Notes under the pieces: model-generated
Databases searched by the model: none
Seen by the model: the letters and a program-made list of their open reading frames with translations, nothing else
What the model was told of the DNA's origin: nothing
Position numbers and translations under genes: made by a program
Assembly: GCF_932526225.1 (NCBI RefSeq)
Contig: NC_064041.1
Coordinates: forward strand, 7,934,313 to 7,998,312
Source of the DNA: Nematostella vectensis
Lineage: Eukaryota; Cnidaria; Anthozoa; Actiniaria; Edwardsiidae
Direction: 5' to 3'
Length of the DNA stretch: 64,000 bases
Shown here: in pieces, positions 43,874 to 56,345 of the stretch
Numbering within the stretch: position 1 is the first letter of the stretch
Layout: each line of letters starts with the position of its first letter

Positions 43874-45786
43874 AACCCCCATGTTGTTACCCCTCCCAAA
43901 CACACCCCACACATGTACCCCTCCCAAACACACCTTACAGAGGTACCCCTCCCAAACACACCCCACACAGATACCCCTCCCAAACACACCCCACAGAGGT
44001 ACCCCTCCCAAACACACCGCACACAGGTACCCCTCACAAACACACCCGACACAGGTACCCCTCGCAAACACACCCGACACAGGTACCCCTCCCAAACACA
44101 CCCCACAGAGGTACCCCTCCCAAACACACCCCACACAGGTTTCGCCTCCCAAACACACCCCACACAGGTACCCCTCCCAAACACACCCCACACAGGTTTA
44201 CCCTCCCAAACACACCCCATACAGGTACCCCTCCCAAACACACCCCACAGAGGTACCCCTCCCAATCACACCCAACACAGGCACCCCTCACAAACACACC
44301 CCACAGAGGTACCCCTCCAAAACACACCCCACACAGGTACCTCTCCCAAACACGCCCCACACAGGTACCCCTGCCAAACACACCCCACACAGGTACCCCT
44401 CATAAACACACCCCATACAGGTACCCCTCACAAACACACCCCATACAGGTACCCCACACAAGCACACCCCACACAGAAACCCCTCATAAACACACCCCAC
44501 ACAGGTACCCCTCACAAACACACCCCACACAGGTACCCCACACAAGCACACCCCACACAGGTACCCCTCACAAACACACCCCACACATGTATCCTCAAAA
44601 CCACACCCCACACAGGTATCCCTCCCAAACACACCTCACACAGTTACCCCTCAAAAACACACACGACACAGCTACCCCTTCCAAACACACCCCACACAGT
44701 TACCCCTCACAAACACGCCCCACACAGCTACCTCAAATAAACAGGCCCCACACAGGTACCCCTCATAAACACACCCCACACAGGTTCCCCTCACAAACAC
44801 ACCTCACACAGTTACCCCTCACAAACACACCCCACACGGGTTTCCCCTCCCAAACACTACCCACACCGTTACCCCTCCCAGACACACCCAACACAGGTTT
44901 CCTCTCCCAAACACACCCCACACAGGTACCCCTCCCAAACACACCCCACACAGGTACCCCTCCCAAACACACCCCACACAGGTACCCCTCCCAAACAAAC
45001 CCCACACAGGTACCCTTCCCAAACACACCTTACAGAGGTACCCCTCCCAAACACACCCCACACAGGTTTCGCCTCCCAAACACACCCCACAGAGGTACCC
45101 CTCCCAAACACACCCCACACAGGTACCCCTCCCAAACACACCCCACACAAGTTTCCCCTCCCAAACAGACCTCACACAGGTACCCCTCCCAAACACACCC
45201 CACACAGGTACCCCTCACAAACATACCCCACAGAGGTACCCTTCCCAAACACACCCCACACAGGTACCCCTCCCAAACACACCCCACACAGTAACCCCTC
45301 AAAAACACACCCCACATAGGTACCTTTCATAAACACACCCCACACAGATACCCCTCACAAACACACCCCATACAGATACCCCACACAAGCACACCCCACA
45401 CAGGTACCCCTCATAAACACACCCCACACAGGTACCCCTCCCTAACACACCCCACACAGTAACCCCTCAAAAACACACCCCACACAGGTACCCCTCCCAA
45501 ACACACCCCACACAGTTACCCCTCACAAACACGCCCCACACAGCTACCCCTCATAAGCACGCAACACACAGGTTCCCCTCACAAACACACCCCACACAGG
45601 TACCCCTCATAAACACACCCCACACAGGTATCCCTCAAAAACGCACCCCACACAGGTACCCCTCACAAACACACCTAACATAGGAAACCTCACAAACACA
45701 CCCCACAGAAGTACACCCCACACAAGTACTCCTCATAAACACGCCCCACACAGGTACCCCTCACAAACACACCCCACCCAGGTATC
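43874..45786. repeat. 28-bp satellite array A2
   Basis: About 68 copies of the same unit as A1, ending at CCCACCCAGGTATCGGG, where the 3' flank of GPCR gene 4 begins. It is the downstream neighbour of the second intact receptor, as A1 is of the first. Confidence 0.95.
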
Positions 45787-45989
45787 GGGTGGGGTGGCGG
45801 GTGGTGGAGAAATATATACGCCCCTTCTGGTCATTTTCTTAGAAGTTTTGAAAATATTAGGAAGAAAGCCGTCCCCAAAGCCCCTTTCATTGCTACGGCC
45901 CTGACAATAAAGACTGATTTTCTCTTGCGACGTCATATTTATTTTTGAACATTTCATTTGATACATGTTTATACTTCGCCCCTCAGCCT

Positions 45990-47081
45990 TTACAGAGAGG
46001 TGGTGACGGGGCAAGATGATAACGACGGGACCTCTGCTTGAGAGCTTTCCTGGCAAATGTCGCGGTTCAGTACAGCTCTAGAAGTGTTTTCTTGTGGGTT
46101 CTTGGTCCTGGCCACACATTTCCTTCGGACAACGATTGGGCCAGGACAAACATCGCGGCTCAGTACAACTCTAGAAGGAGTGTCTTGAAGGTTGTTGGTT
46201 CTGGCAACACGTCCGCCTCTTACCACAAATGGACCATTTGTTGGGTGCAACTGAACACGTGAACAACACAAGAACTTAACGAGAGCCTTTTTAAAGCCGT
46301 CTATTCTGAGTGTATAAACCACAGGGTTAACCAGTGAGTTAGCGAACCTTATACAGTAGCAAGCTAGCACCACATATGCTTCTGTGTTTCTGAAATCATT
46401 AATAAATACCGCAGTGGGGACGAAACAAAAATATGAGAGGAAAGTTGCGGTGACCAGGGTCTTGGCCATGTTTCTCTCTCGTTGTTGTGTCTGGGGTAAT
46501 GCCTGGAGCCCGTGCTGTCTGTTCTGCAGTTTGAACTTGACAAAGATAGCAGCATAGCAAAGACAGATAACGGGAAGTGTACAAGCGATCAAGTATTTAA
46601 CGAAGATACTAAACATGTCAACAGAAATAAGCAGGGCTACAATAGCAGAGGAGAAACATAACAATTGGAACGCAAAACAAAAATAGTACGGGTACATTCT
46701 TGAGACAAGATAACGAAATGGGAACATCGTAGCGAAAAACCGCTCAATGGCAATGATCAAAAGACCAAGTCCTGAACTCACTGTAGCATATACCTGAAAG
46801 GCACTACACGCGAATGAGTCTGGTACTTGGTGCGCTAACACTTCGCGCGTGTCGTGTCCGAGTGCTATGAAGACGGCCAGGCAAATCGCCGCTATCCCAA
46901 CTAGCGCATCGGCCAGCGCTAAGCTCGCGATGAAGTAAGCACTGCGCTTACGGAGAGTTCTGTTCGTAATAAACACAATGAGTGTTAGGACATTTGCCAC
47001 AGCCGCAAGGGTACCCTCGCCCAAGAACACAGCGATAGCAATGGTGTTAGTGTTGGGCTTCCCACTCGTTGTTCCTGACAT
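45990..47081 (-). CDS. Class A GPCR, intact copy 2 (363 aa, orphan)
   Basis: Paralogue of the receptor at 40035-41126, same length and intronless. It keeps VANVLTL, LALADALVG, IERFFATMFPFRY, P170, CFVP in TM6 and the canonical NPVVY in TM7. Main differences lie in TM4 to TM6 (YPYYFCFAFQ, SVDMFSIF, TFLSYFCFVPTAVF), so ligand or coupling could differ. The tail has the same two 30-residue repeats and ends SSCPVTTSL. The frame extends upstream to a GTG, but the first ATG (47081) matches the start of copy 1, so I use it. All receptors in the cluster share one orientation. Confidence 0.92.
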   Translation of the reverse strand: MSGTTSGKPNTNTIAIAVFLGEGTLAAVANVLTLIVFITNRTLRKRSAYFIASLALADALVGIAAICLAVFIALGHDTREVLAHQVPDSFACSAFQVYATVSSGLGLLIIAIERFFATMFPFRYLVSRMYPYYFCFAFQLLCFSSAIVALLISVDMFSIFVKYLIACTLPVICLCYAAIFVKFKLQNRQHGLQALPQTQQRERNMAKTLVTATFLSYFCFVPTAVFINDFRNTEAYVVLACYCIRFANSLVNPVVYTLRIDGFKKALVKFLCCSRVQLHPTNGPFVVRGGRVARTNNLQDTPSRVVLSRDVCPGPIVVRRKCVARTKNPQENTSRAVLNRDICQESSQAEVPSLSSCPVTTSL

Positions 47082-49317
47082 CGCGGCTAGTGTTTTTGGC
47101 TGAAGCCCCACAGTGCTAGTACTAGTTATAAGCGAAATCTATCGCCGTTACGCCCCCTTAGTAACCCAGGTGGCTTGTTTGCTTGCATGCGTGTCCCGTT
47201 AAGTACTGTTTTTCGTAATTATTTCATGTGTGCCCCTTAGGAAGACCCAATAGGAGTAAAGAGGAAGTGAAACTTGATCATTCTCTCTCCTGTTTTTTTA
47301 AGAAAAGTAAATAAATCTTATAATAACGTTACACGGTGAAATTATTACCATTGATGTTTCTATGTTTTTCTTTAAGTAACTCAATGGTAAATTTGACTCA
47401 AGTCTGAAACGACGATTGGAAAAAAAGTATTCATTTCATAGGTATTCTTTGATAGCTCAGTATTTTAAGATATTGCTGATAAAAAAAATTAAATTTCACA
47501 GACAATCGAGTTTGTGCTATTCTCGTCATTTCGTTCTCGTGATTGCAAGTGTGTTGACAAGTGCACTTCTATCGTGATCAATGGAACGTTTTCGCTAAAT
47601 GAGTAGTATTCAACATGTATCTCGGGAATATCTCGTTCGAAAACACGACAATACGAATATCATAAAGCTTTTAATTTCGCAATGTTTTGGGATACCTTAT
47701 AAAGTTCCGTATGTTGAGTCCACCGCAATCTGAACGGACTAAAGCGATTTGCTAATGGTAGCTATCGGAGTATTCAAAGAAAGGGTTGAAGGAAAACCCT
47801 CGAAAGCCAAACAATGAAAGGAGGCAGAGCCATTTTACATTAGTGCTAACATTATTAAAGTTTAAGGTCATTCAATTCTGTTTTCACCGGCTTGATCAAT
47901 GGGAAAAACTACAATAATGTTCTAATGAATCTTACCTCGGTCACTCACGCATCTTGGACCAGTTGGGGACAGAATTGTGAGAAAAAAAGTCAGTGATTAA
48001 GTATTCCGGAAACTGTATTCTGTGTCCTCAACAGACTGTTCTCAACATAAAAAAACAGCGTTTTCAGTTGAAAATATTTTTCGTGCACTGAACTCGTATA
48101 CCTTGTGCCATCCATTTCTTTTTCTTTGGCGAGGAGGATAATTGAATAACTAGTTTTGCTACACCGTATAATGATATCAGGGTTTGGACTAGCGACAAAA
48201 ATTAACTGACTTAAAAAGTAACTGACTACCGACAAAACATGATAAAAACTAGTGACTAGGGACAAAAAATATTTGCCGACTACCGACATTTTATCATTTC
48301 CGGTATGTTTACTCTTTACTTCCCTCGTCAATCTAATTAAATTCGGTCATTTCAGAATCTGCACTATGTTTTTCCTGTTGCATAAAACTTTTCAGTCTAT
48401 TATTAATCCATAATAAATTTATTACCAATAAGTTGTTAATTACTAATCAATCTTAAATAATGTTTAATCTTGTTTATACATGAAATCTGGTACAAGAGCG
48501 GTTACAAACTTAGATTCACCGACTACGGAAAAATTATGTAAATTTTTACTCACTTCCAACATGCAGACCCCCCATCCAGACCCTGTGATATCCTTCTCGA
48601 ACAAATAATTATTGTTATTATTTATTATTTATTATTTATTGATTATTTTATTTTGTGGGTAATTGAAAAACTCGTTTTGCTACCTCATAATGATATCCTT
48701 TGGTTTGAAGAAAAAAACCTCCCATTTTGAGGTTTGACATGAATTATATTTTATGCAAAAAGTCGCCCGTCACATTTGGATGATCATAAAAAAATATTTC
48801 ATACGTTTTAACATCATGCTGAAAAAAAGCTTTGTGTCGTATTTAACCATTAATTCGCCTTAATAATTGAATAACTCGTTTTGCAACCTATAATGATATC
48901 CTTTTTGAATCTTTGATAAATTGTTATTGTTGTTATGTCATTTCCAAATTAGAATCTGTCCAAACCGCATGTCATTGGAGAGTGGGAAGCAAATACAAGA
49001 ACCATGTTTCTATAAATTAAAGCAAGATGAGTACGAATGTAAAAACTTATGTTCCACAATCACTGCCGTTGAAGGCCTCGAAATATGTTTTTTTTTTTTT
49101 GGGGGTGGGGGGAGAAAATATTAGGGACACAGCCGCACCCCTACTGATCATATCATTGTTTTGAAACATTGAGAGGAAATGTGTCCCCAGAGCCCCACCC
49201 CCTACTACGGCCCTGAAAATAAAGACTGATTTGATCTTGCGGCGTCTTATTTATTCTGGACATTTCATTTGATACATGGTTCCAAGGCAGTTGGAATGTT
49301 ACTTCGGCCCTCCGCCT
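47082..49317. other. 5' flank of intact GPCR copy 2 and spacer
   Basis: The part up to about 48220 duplicates 41127-42620, less about 345 bp. The rest is AT-rich with no supported gene. At 48935-49300 there is a diverged copy of the sequence found 3' of the other receptors (AGTGGGAAGCAAATACAA and CCCTGA.AATAAAGACTGATTT). Confidence 0.6.
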
Positions 49318-50010
49318 TTAGAGAGAGGTGGTGACGGGGCAAGATGATAAGGAGACCTCTTCTTGAGAGCTTTTCATGCAAATGTCGCGGTTCAGTACAG
49401 CTCTAGAAGTGTTTTCTTGTGGGTTCTTGGTCCTGGCGACACGTTCGCCTCTTACCACAAATGGACCATTTGTTGGGTGCAACTGAACACGTGAACAACA
49501 CAAGAACTTAACGAGAGCCTTTTTAAAGCCGTCCATTCTGAGTGTATAAACCACAGGGTTAACCAGTGAGTTAGCGAACCTTATACAGTATCAACCTAGC
49601 ACCACATGGTGCCAAAATAGTATGGGTACATTCCTGCAACAAGATAACCAAATGGGAACATCGTCGCGAAGAACCGCTTAATGGTAATGATTAAAAGACC
49701 AAGTCCAGAACTCAGGCTAGCATATACCTGAAAGGCACTACACACGGTCTGATACCTGGTGACAGAGTCTGGTACTTGGTGCGCTAAACACTGCGCGCGT
49801 ATCGTGTCCGAGTGCTATGAAGACGGCCAGGCAAATCGCCGCTATCCCAACAAGCGCATCGGCCAGCGCTAAGCTTGCGATAGAGTAAGCACTGAGCTTA
49901 CGGAGAGTTCTGTTCGTAATAAACACAACGAGCGTTAGGACATTTGCCACAGCCGCAAGGGTACCTTCGCCCCAGATCACGGCGATAGCAATGGTGTTAG
50001 TGTTGGGCTT
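49318..50010 (-). pseudogene. GPCR pseudogene 3, internally deleted
   Basis: The 5' part (about 50010-49620, TM1 to TM3/4) carries the same missing start and the frameshift after HDTRAVF as pseudogenes 1 and 2. It is fused directly, at about 49610, to the 3' part (TM7 onward: VYTLRMDGFKKALVKF). TM4 to most of TM7 is deleted. The C-tail has one copy of the 30-residue repeat instead of two, consistent with unequal recombination between the repeats. Confidence 0.88.
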
Positions 50011-50631
50011 TCCAAAATTCTCTCTCTACCCCTCAAGCTCATCTAAATATTTTTAAATTATAAAGTTCACCCAAACAAACCTAGAATATGCGTCGTGGAC
50101 GAATTGTTAAAAGGAAAGTCAGGGATAAAGTATCAAGGAACTGTATTCTGGGACCTCAACAGTCTGTTCTCAACATAAAAAGGCACCATCTCAAGTTGAA
50201 AAATATTTTCGTGCCCTGTACTCGTAACCTTTTTACATAATTCATTCTTCTTTATTTACCCCAAAAATAATAATGAAATAATATTTTGTACGTGGTATGT
50301 AATTAAATGGACTAGGGAAAGAAGATGTATGAAAATTTTTTAACCGTTTTTAAAGGTCATCGAATAATCTTCGACTAGCACTTCCGATGCGAGGACCGCT
50401 GTTTTTGTACGGAACTCAGTCATTTTAATTGCAAAAATTCGCACAGAGAGTATTTTATTTTTTTTTATGGCCTTTTTTGATCGTGAGCTTTAAGATAAAT
50501 TACGCAAGCCGTTTTCGGCAAGTGATATTAATCCCAAATTCTACTTGGAACCCATATTATAACATTTTTATGATATAAATACGCATAATTGAGAGAGCGA
50601 GTGCGTCCAAAATCGCAAAAGTACCATCTCC

Positions 50632-52360
50632 AAAACAAACCCCATGATGTTACCCCTCCCAAACACACCCCACACAGGTATTCCTCCCAAACACACCCCA
50701 CAGAGGTACCCCTCCCAAACACACCGCACACAGGTACCCCACACAAACACACCCGACACAGGTACCCCTCCCAAACACACCCCACACAGGTACCCCTCCC
50801 AAACACACCCCACACAGGTTTCGCCTCCCAAACACACCCCACACAGGCACCCCTCCCAAACACACCCCACAGAGGTACCCCTCCCAAACACGACCCACAC
50901 AGGTTTCGCCTCCCAAACACACCCCACACAGGTACTCCTACCAAACGCACCCCACACAGGTTTCCCCTCCCAAACACACACCATACAGGTACCCCTCCCA
51001 AACACACCCCACAGAGGTACCCCTCCCAATCACACCCCAAAAAAGGCACCCCTCACAAACACACCCCACAGAGGTACCCCTCCAAAACACACCCCACACA
51101 GGTACCCCTCCCAAACACGCCCCACTCAGGTACCCCTCCCAAACACACCCCACACAGGTACCCCTCATAAACACACCCCACACAGGTACCCCTCACAAAC
51201 ACACACCATACATGTACCCCACACAAGCACACCCCACACAGATACCCCTCATAAACACACCCCACACAGGTACCCCTCACTAACACACCCCACACAGGTA
51301 CCCAACACAAGCACACCCCACACAGGTACCCCTCACAAACACACCCCACACATATATCCTCAAAAACACACCCAACACAGGTACCCCTCCCAAACACACC
51401 CCACACAGTTACCCCTTAAAAAACACACAGGACACAGCTACCCCTCCCAAACACACCCCACACAGTTACCCCTCACAAACACGCCCCACACAGGTACCCC
51501 TCACAAACACACCCCAAACAGGTTTCCCCTTTCAAACACTACCAAAACAGTTACCCCTCCCAAACACACCCTACACAGGTTTCCCCTCCCAAACACATCC
51601 CACACAGGTACCCCTCCCAAACACGCCCCACACAGGTACCCCTCATAAACACACCCCACACAGGTTCCCCACACAAACACACCTCACACAGTTACCCCTA
51701 ACAAACACACCCCAAACAGGTTTCCCCTCCCAAACACTACCCACACAGTTACCCCTCCCAAACACACCCCACACAGGTTTCCCCTCCCAAACACACCCCA
51801 CACAGGTACCCCTCCCAAACACACCCCACACAGGTACCCCTCCCAAACACACCTCACACAGGTACCCCTCCCAAACACACCCCACACAGGTACCCTTCCC
51901 AAACACACCCCACACAGGTACCCCTCCCAAACACACCCTACAAAGGTTTCGCCTCCCAAACACACCCAACACAGGTACCCTTCTCAAACAAACCCCACAC
52001 AGGTACCCCTCCCAAACACACCTCACACAGGTTCCCCTCACAAACACACCTCACACAGTTAACCCTCCCAAACACTATCCACACAGTTACCCCACACAGG
52101 TACCCCTCATAAACACACCCCACACAGGTTCCCCTCACAAACACATCTCACACAGTTACCCCTCACAAACACACCTCACACAGGTACCCCTCACAAACAC
52201 ACCTCACACAGGTACCCCTCACAAACACACCCGACACAGGTACCCCTCAAATACACACCCGACACAGGTTTCCCTTAAAAACGCACCCCACACAGGTACC
52301 CTTCACAAACACACCCAACACAGGTACCCCACACAAGCACACCCCACACAGTTACCCCAC
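50632..52360. repeat. 28-bp satellite array A3, left part
   Basis: About 61 units, interrupted by the 3.2-kb TTAA transposon. The last stretch before the insertion (about 52010-52360) matches 58395-58745 closely. Confidence 0.95.
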
Positions 52361-55300
52361 TTAAGGCGGGGGTCTACCTGAACTCATAGCAAATTGAGTG
52401 GTGTTGCAAAAAAAATCACAACTGTCAAAGTTTTCATCATAACTATAGCAAACCATATATCATTGGAAAGGTTATGAGATGACGATTCTGATTTTATATT
52501 TTATTCCGTGAAATATGACAATGTAATTTGATACCAGGCTTTCAAAAAGACACATGTTGAGTAAGGAGAGTTTTTATTTAAGAAAAAATAACTCCTTGCA
52601 GATTGAATGGAATTTCGATTTTTCTTCATTGTACTATTGCTAGAACACTAATAATTAAAATGAGTTGAGGAAATTTTGGAATTCCAAAAAATAAGCCAAT
52701 AGAAGTCATTTAAATTTGCATAATAGGAAAATTGACTTCATCAGTCCATAACTTTCTTTTAAAAAATTAAAGAGGAAATCCCTCAACTCATTTTAATCAC
52801 CTCAGTTATATCTATCAATGCTGAAAGTTTGAGGTCAATTGAACAAATTCTTGAAGAGATATCTTTTCTTGAAGCCCGAAAAGCAAAAATTCGGGAAAAT
52901 GCCTTTAAAGTTGACAATAATCACAAAAACGCTGTTTCTTATCATATAAGCAATGTTCTTGAAAATATTTTAGCTAAAATGCTCCAGACTCGTAAGTAAC
53001 ACCCTCAGCACTCCTTAGAGCCTCCTCCCTGCGTACTCTGCGCATCTGGGTGGCCTGTCTTTTCTTCTTTGCCTTTTCAGACACTTGCCTGTCTGCTTTC
53101 TGCACCCGCTTTCTGATCCCTGCTTTGTATGGCTGCCAGCAGGAATCAAAAGACTCTCCATCACTTTCTCCCTACTAGCAGCCCCCCCATGAAAATGGCA
53201 GACAGCAGATGCTGCTGCAAATCGCACCACCTTTGGGCCATGGTGCTTGTGTTTTGGGCATCGGGCCCAAACCAACGAATTAATACATTCGTTAGGGTTC
53301 TGTGTCTTTCCACGAACACATCTCTTCAGTAAATCAGTCTCACTCAAGCTCATGTATACTGGCCGCAGTACCTCTAGAAAAACCTCAGGTAAGCAGTCTG
53401 CTGAGTCGTAACTGGAGGTACCGGTGGCTTCGTCCTGTTGGAACTTACACCAGGAATTTGCCCCTTTTGGGCAGTAGCGATGCTGTTTTTGAAGATCTGG
53501 CACCCCAATATTGTGGTGTAGAGATGCAATTATATTCTTTTTCATCGCATATACTGCCACATCAATGTCTCTTTCTGTGGGATTGGTATCTTGCACAGTG
53601 TTCTGGCGAATTGCCAGACCATACTCCTTTTGGAGTTTTTTTTATCTTGGCCTCTGTGAGGCGGCCACGGCCACCAATCGTATGGCCATCATCTAGCTTC
53701 CCTTTTCTCCTACTCTTCAACTGGAGCAACCGCTTTCCCATCCTTTTTTGCACGTGCCCCACACAGTCTAATTTTTCCACCCTACATTCATCGTAAATGT
53801 CTTGGACAGAGTTGTGTGATTTACTGTCCCCATCGCAAATCATCCACTTGTACCTGATGTTGTAGCGTTCCATGGATCTACTCCAGAGCACAACAGCACC
53901 CTCTGCCTCCATGGCAGGAGAACTTCCAACAAAGTTTATGTCACATGCACCTGAAGCCACATGTTCTAGTATCCAATCCTCAAACTTTCCATCATCAGAA
54001 ATTTTGCCTCTGTTTATGGTACATGTCTGGCATTGTTTGGAGAGGACATGGTAGTCTAGGACCTCTCCAGTGTCTATAGAAATAGCAAAAACCACTCCAG
54101 TGAGTGATGTGAAGCCTCTCTTGGCCCAGGTTCCATCAAAACTGACAGCCACGTCAAGAAGCTCAAACTCCTTGCCATCATCTCCCATCAGCTTCTGACG
54201 CAGTCTTTTTGCGGCCGAACACATTTCACGTCTTCCCTCCTCTTCCTGAGCATTGACAATTATGTCCAATTGTTTGTAATATGCTGCTTTGCTAACGCAT
54301 GGCATATTCATGACTCTGCAAAATGAAGCAAGTCCCTCATATCCATTTCCACTTTCCAGGGAGTGGTACACTACTCGCCGGTTGACATCGAAAGACTTGC
54401 CTCTTTGGTGGATTTGACTTGATGTTGTCAGAGTTTCAGTTTCATGACAGGAACTGCACTTAACCTCGAAAGAGGATTTCAGCCCTGCCCTTGCTGAAGT
54501 AGTTTCTTTTATTTCAAGTTTACCTGCAATAAAACAAACACTTAGAATCGCTAGCTAATGAATCAGCCATTGATTCAAACAGAATAATTGTTACTTATAA
54601 TATGAGTCTTACAGTCCCGCTGAGTTCAAGAAATCATAAGGTCACGTATTCTGTGTATATAGTAATTTCCAAATCTGAGACCAATCATATAAACTAAATC
54701 ACTATATTGAGTTTATCAGCGAAAACAAAATGATGTTATTTTTCAAAATACTCACCTTCTTCGCATCTATGAACATCGGAAAGATATGAAGAGAGGCATC
54801 CCAAGTCCACGACTCGATATTCGCAGGCTTCAGCATCATCACCAGATACCTCCTCGTGGTCTGAGTCAAATTTTGAAAGGCTTTGATCGTCCGAAGAAAA
54901 CTCTCCGTCAAAGCTTTCATTGTAGCCATGGTCGCTAAGCTTCTTTCTAGAAGCACTTGCTGGAGCTTGTTCACTGTGATCTGGAGTATAATCTGCCGAT
55001 CGAGAGTGTGAGGGTCCTGGTTCTTCGACGAGGCCACGAGTTGTTTGAGAGCTTTCATCTCTGTCTGAGCGGTTCAGCTCCTGTTTTTGCTTGCCGTAAA
55101 ACACGCGTTTTCTTTTCTTTCGGTACGTCGAAGAGTCTTTTTCTCCGACCATTATTTTTCAAGGTCTTTTAAAGAGTTGATATGAGTTGTATATAGCTTT
55201 GAGGATCGCGGTTCGATAAGTTTAGAAGTTTTGCTGGATTTTGCACATATATATCCCATAATAGTTGTGTATTTTGCTGTCAACCGCTGGACAGTTGTTT

Positions 55301-55568
55301 CAAGAGAGATTTGAGGAGATTTGTATGGCGATTGGGCCCCATTGGAGTAGAAAAAATGCGCCGAATTCAAAAGAAACAGTAATCGTTGCCATGGCAACGT
55401 GATCTTCAAACTTGACACAACTTTTTAAAAGCGCTCGGGCTTATCGAAAAAGAGTCAGGACAGTTGTAAGACAACATTGAATTGATAAAGGAATAGCCGA
55501 ATATGATATTTATCGAAAAAAATTTTTTTTGATGTCTGTAGTGAGTTTCAGGTAGACCCCCGCCTTAA
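52361..55568. mobile_element. Kolobok-like TTAA transposon, 3.2 kb, recent
   Basis: The element 52365-55564 has terminal inverted repeats GGCGGGGGTCTACCTGAA followed by (A)CTCA, and TTAA at 52361-52364 and 55565-55568. It interrupts satellite array A3. The unoccupied site (CCCCACTTAAGCACACC) survives at 58741-58754 in a duplicated array. It encodes a DDE-type transposase on the - strand. The 3200-bp length, clean termini and near-intact gene indicate recent activity. It is Kolobok-like by TTAA duplication and transposase style; piggyBac is excluded because the termini do not start CCC/CCY. Confidence 0.9.
53015..55152 (-). pseudogene. Mutator/Kolobok-type DDE transposase, two exons, one frameshift
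   Basis: Exon 1 is 55152-54756 (MVGEKDSST, basic KKRKR, then a Ser/Asp/Glu-rich region; donor GTGAG). Exon 2 starts at 54523 after TTGCAG and joins in phase 1. It encodes a CxxC-type segment (KCSSCHETE), NRRVVYHSLESGNGYEGL, FCRVMNMP, then the DDE core: D in SFDGTWAKRG, D in ICDGDSK, a C(2)H motif in DCVGHVQKRMG, and a probable catalytic E in TQNPNECIN. The end is Arg/Lys-rich. One defect is visible: a run of eight A (53637-53644 as T on the + strand), where seven would keep the frame between LTEAKIKK and the next block. All other parts are open, so this is a very young pseudogene or an assembly error. A transposase cuts and pastes its element in the nucleus. Confidence 0.85.
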
Positions 55569-56018
55569 GCACACCCCACACAGGTACCCCTCATAAACAC
55601 GCCCCACACAGGTATCCTTCAAAAACGCACCCCACACAGGTACCCCTCACAAACACACCCAACACATGAAACGTCACAAACACACCCCACACAGGTACCC
55701 CACACAAGTACACCCCACACAAGTACTCCTCATAAACACGCCCCACACAGGTACCCCTAACAAACATGCCCCACACAGGTATCCCTTACAAACACACCCC
55801 ACACAGGTATCCCAAACAAGTACACCCCACACAGGTACCCCTCATAAACACACCCCACACAGTTACTCCTCAAAAACACTGCCCACACTGGTACCCCTCA
55901 CAAACACATCCCACACAGGTACCCCTCCCAAACACACCCCACACAGCTACCCCTTCCAAACACAACTCACACAGTCACACCTTAAAAACACTGCCCACAG
56001 AGGTACCCCTCACAAACA
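55565..56018. repeat. 28-bp satellite array A3, right part
   Basis: The array continues after the transposon, starting TTAAGCACACCCC, up to the 3' flank of GPCR fragment 6 (ACAATGTTATTTCC). It is nearly identical to 58746-59200. Confidence 0.93.
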
Positions 56019-56345
56019 CAATGTTATTTCCAAACCAGTGGGATTGGGAAGCAAATACAAATAGTCTGTTTCTATAAATTCAAGCAATATCAGTATGAAT
56101 GTCGAAACCTATGTTTAACAATAGAAACCTCTTTTTGGCTCTGGTGGGGTGGCGGGTGGTGGAGAAATATATCCGCCCCTTCTGGTCATTTTCTTAGAAG
56201 TTTTGAAAATATTAGGAGGAAAGCCGTCCCCAAAGCCCCCTTTCATTGCTACGGCCCTGACAATAAAGACTAATTTTCTCTTGCGACGTCATATTTATTT
56301 TTGAACATTTCATTTGATACATGTTTATACTTCGCCCCTCAGCCT

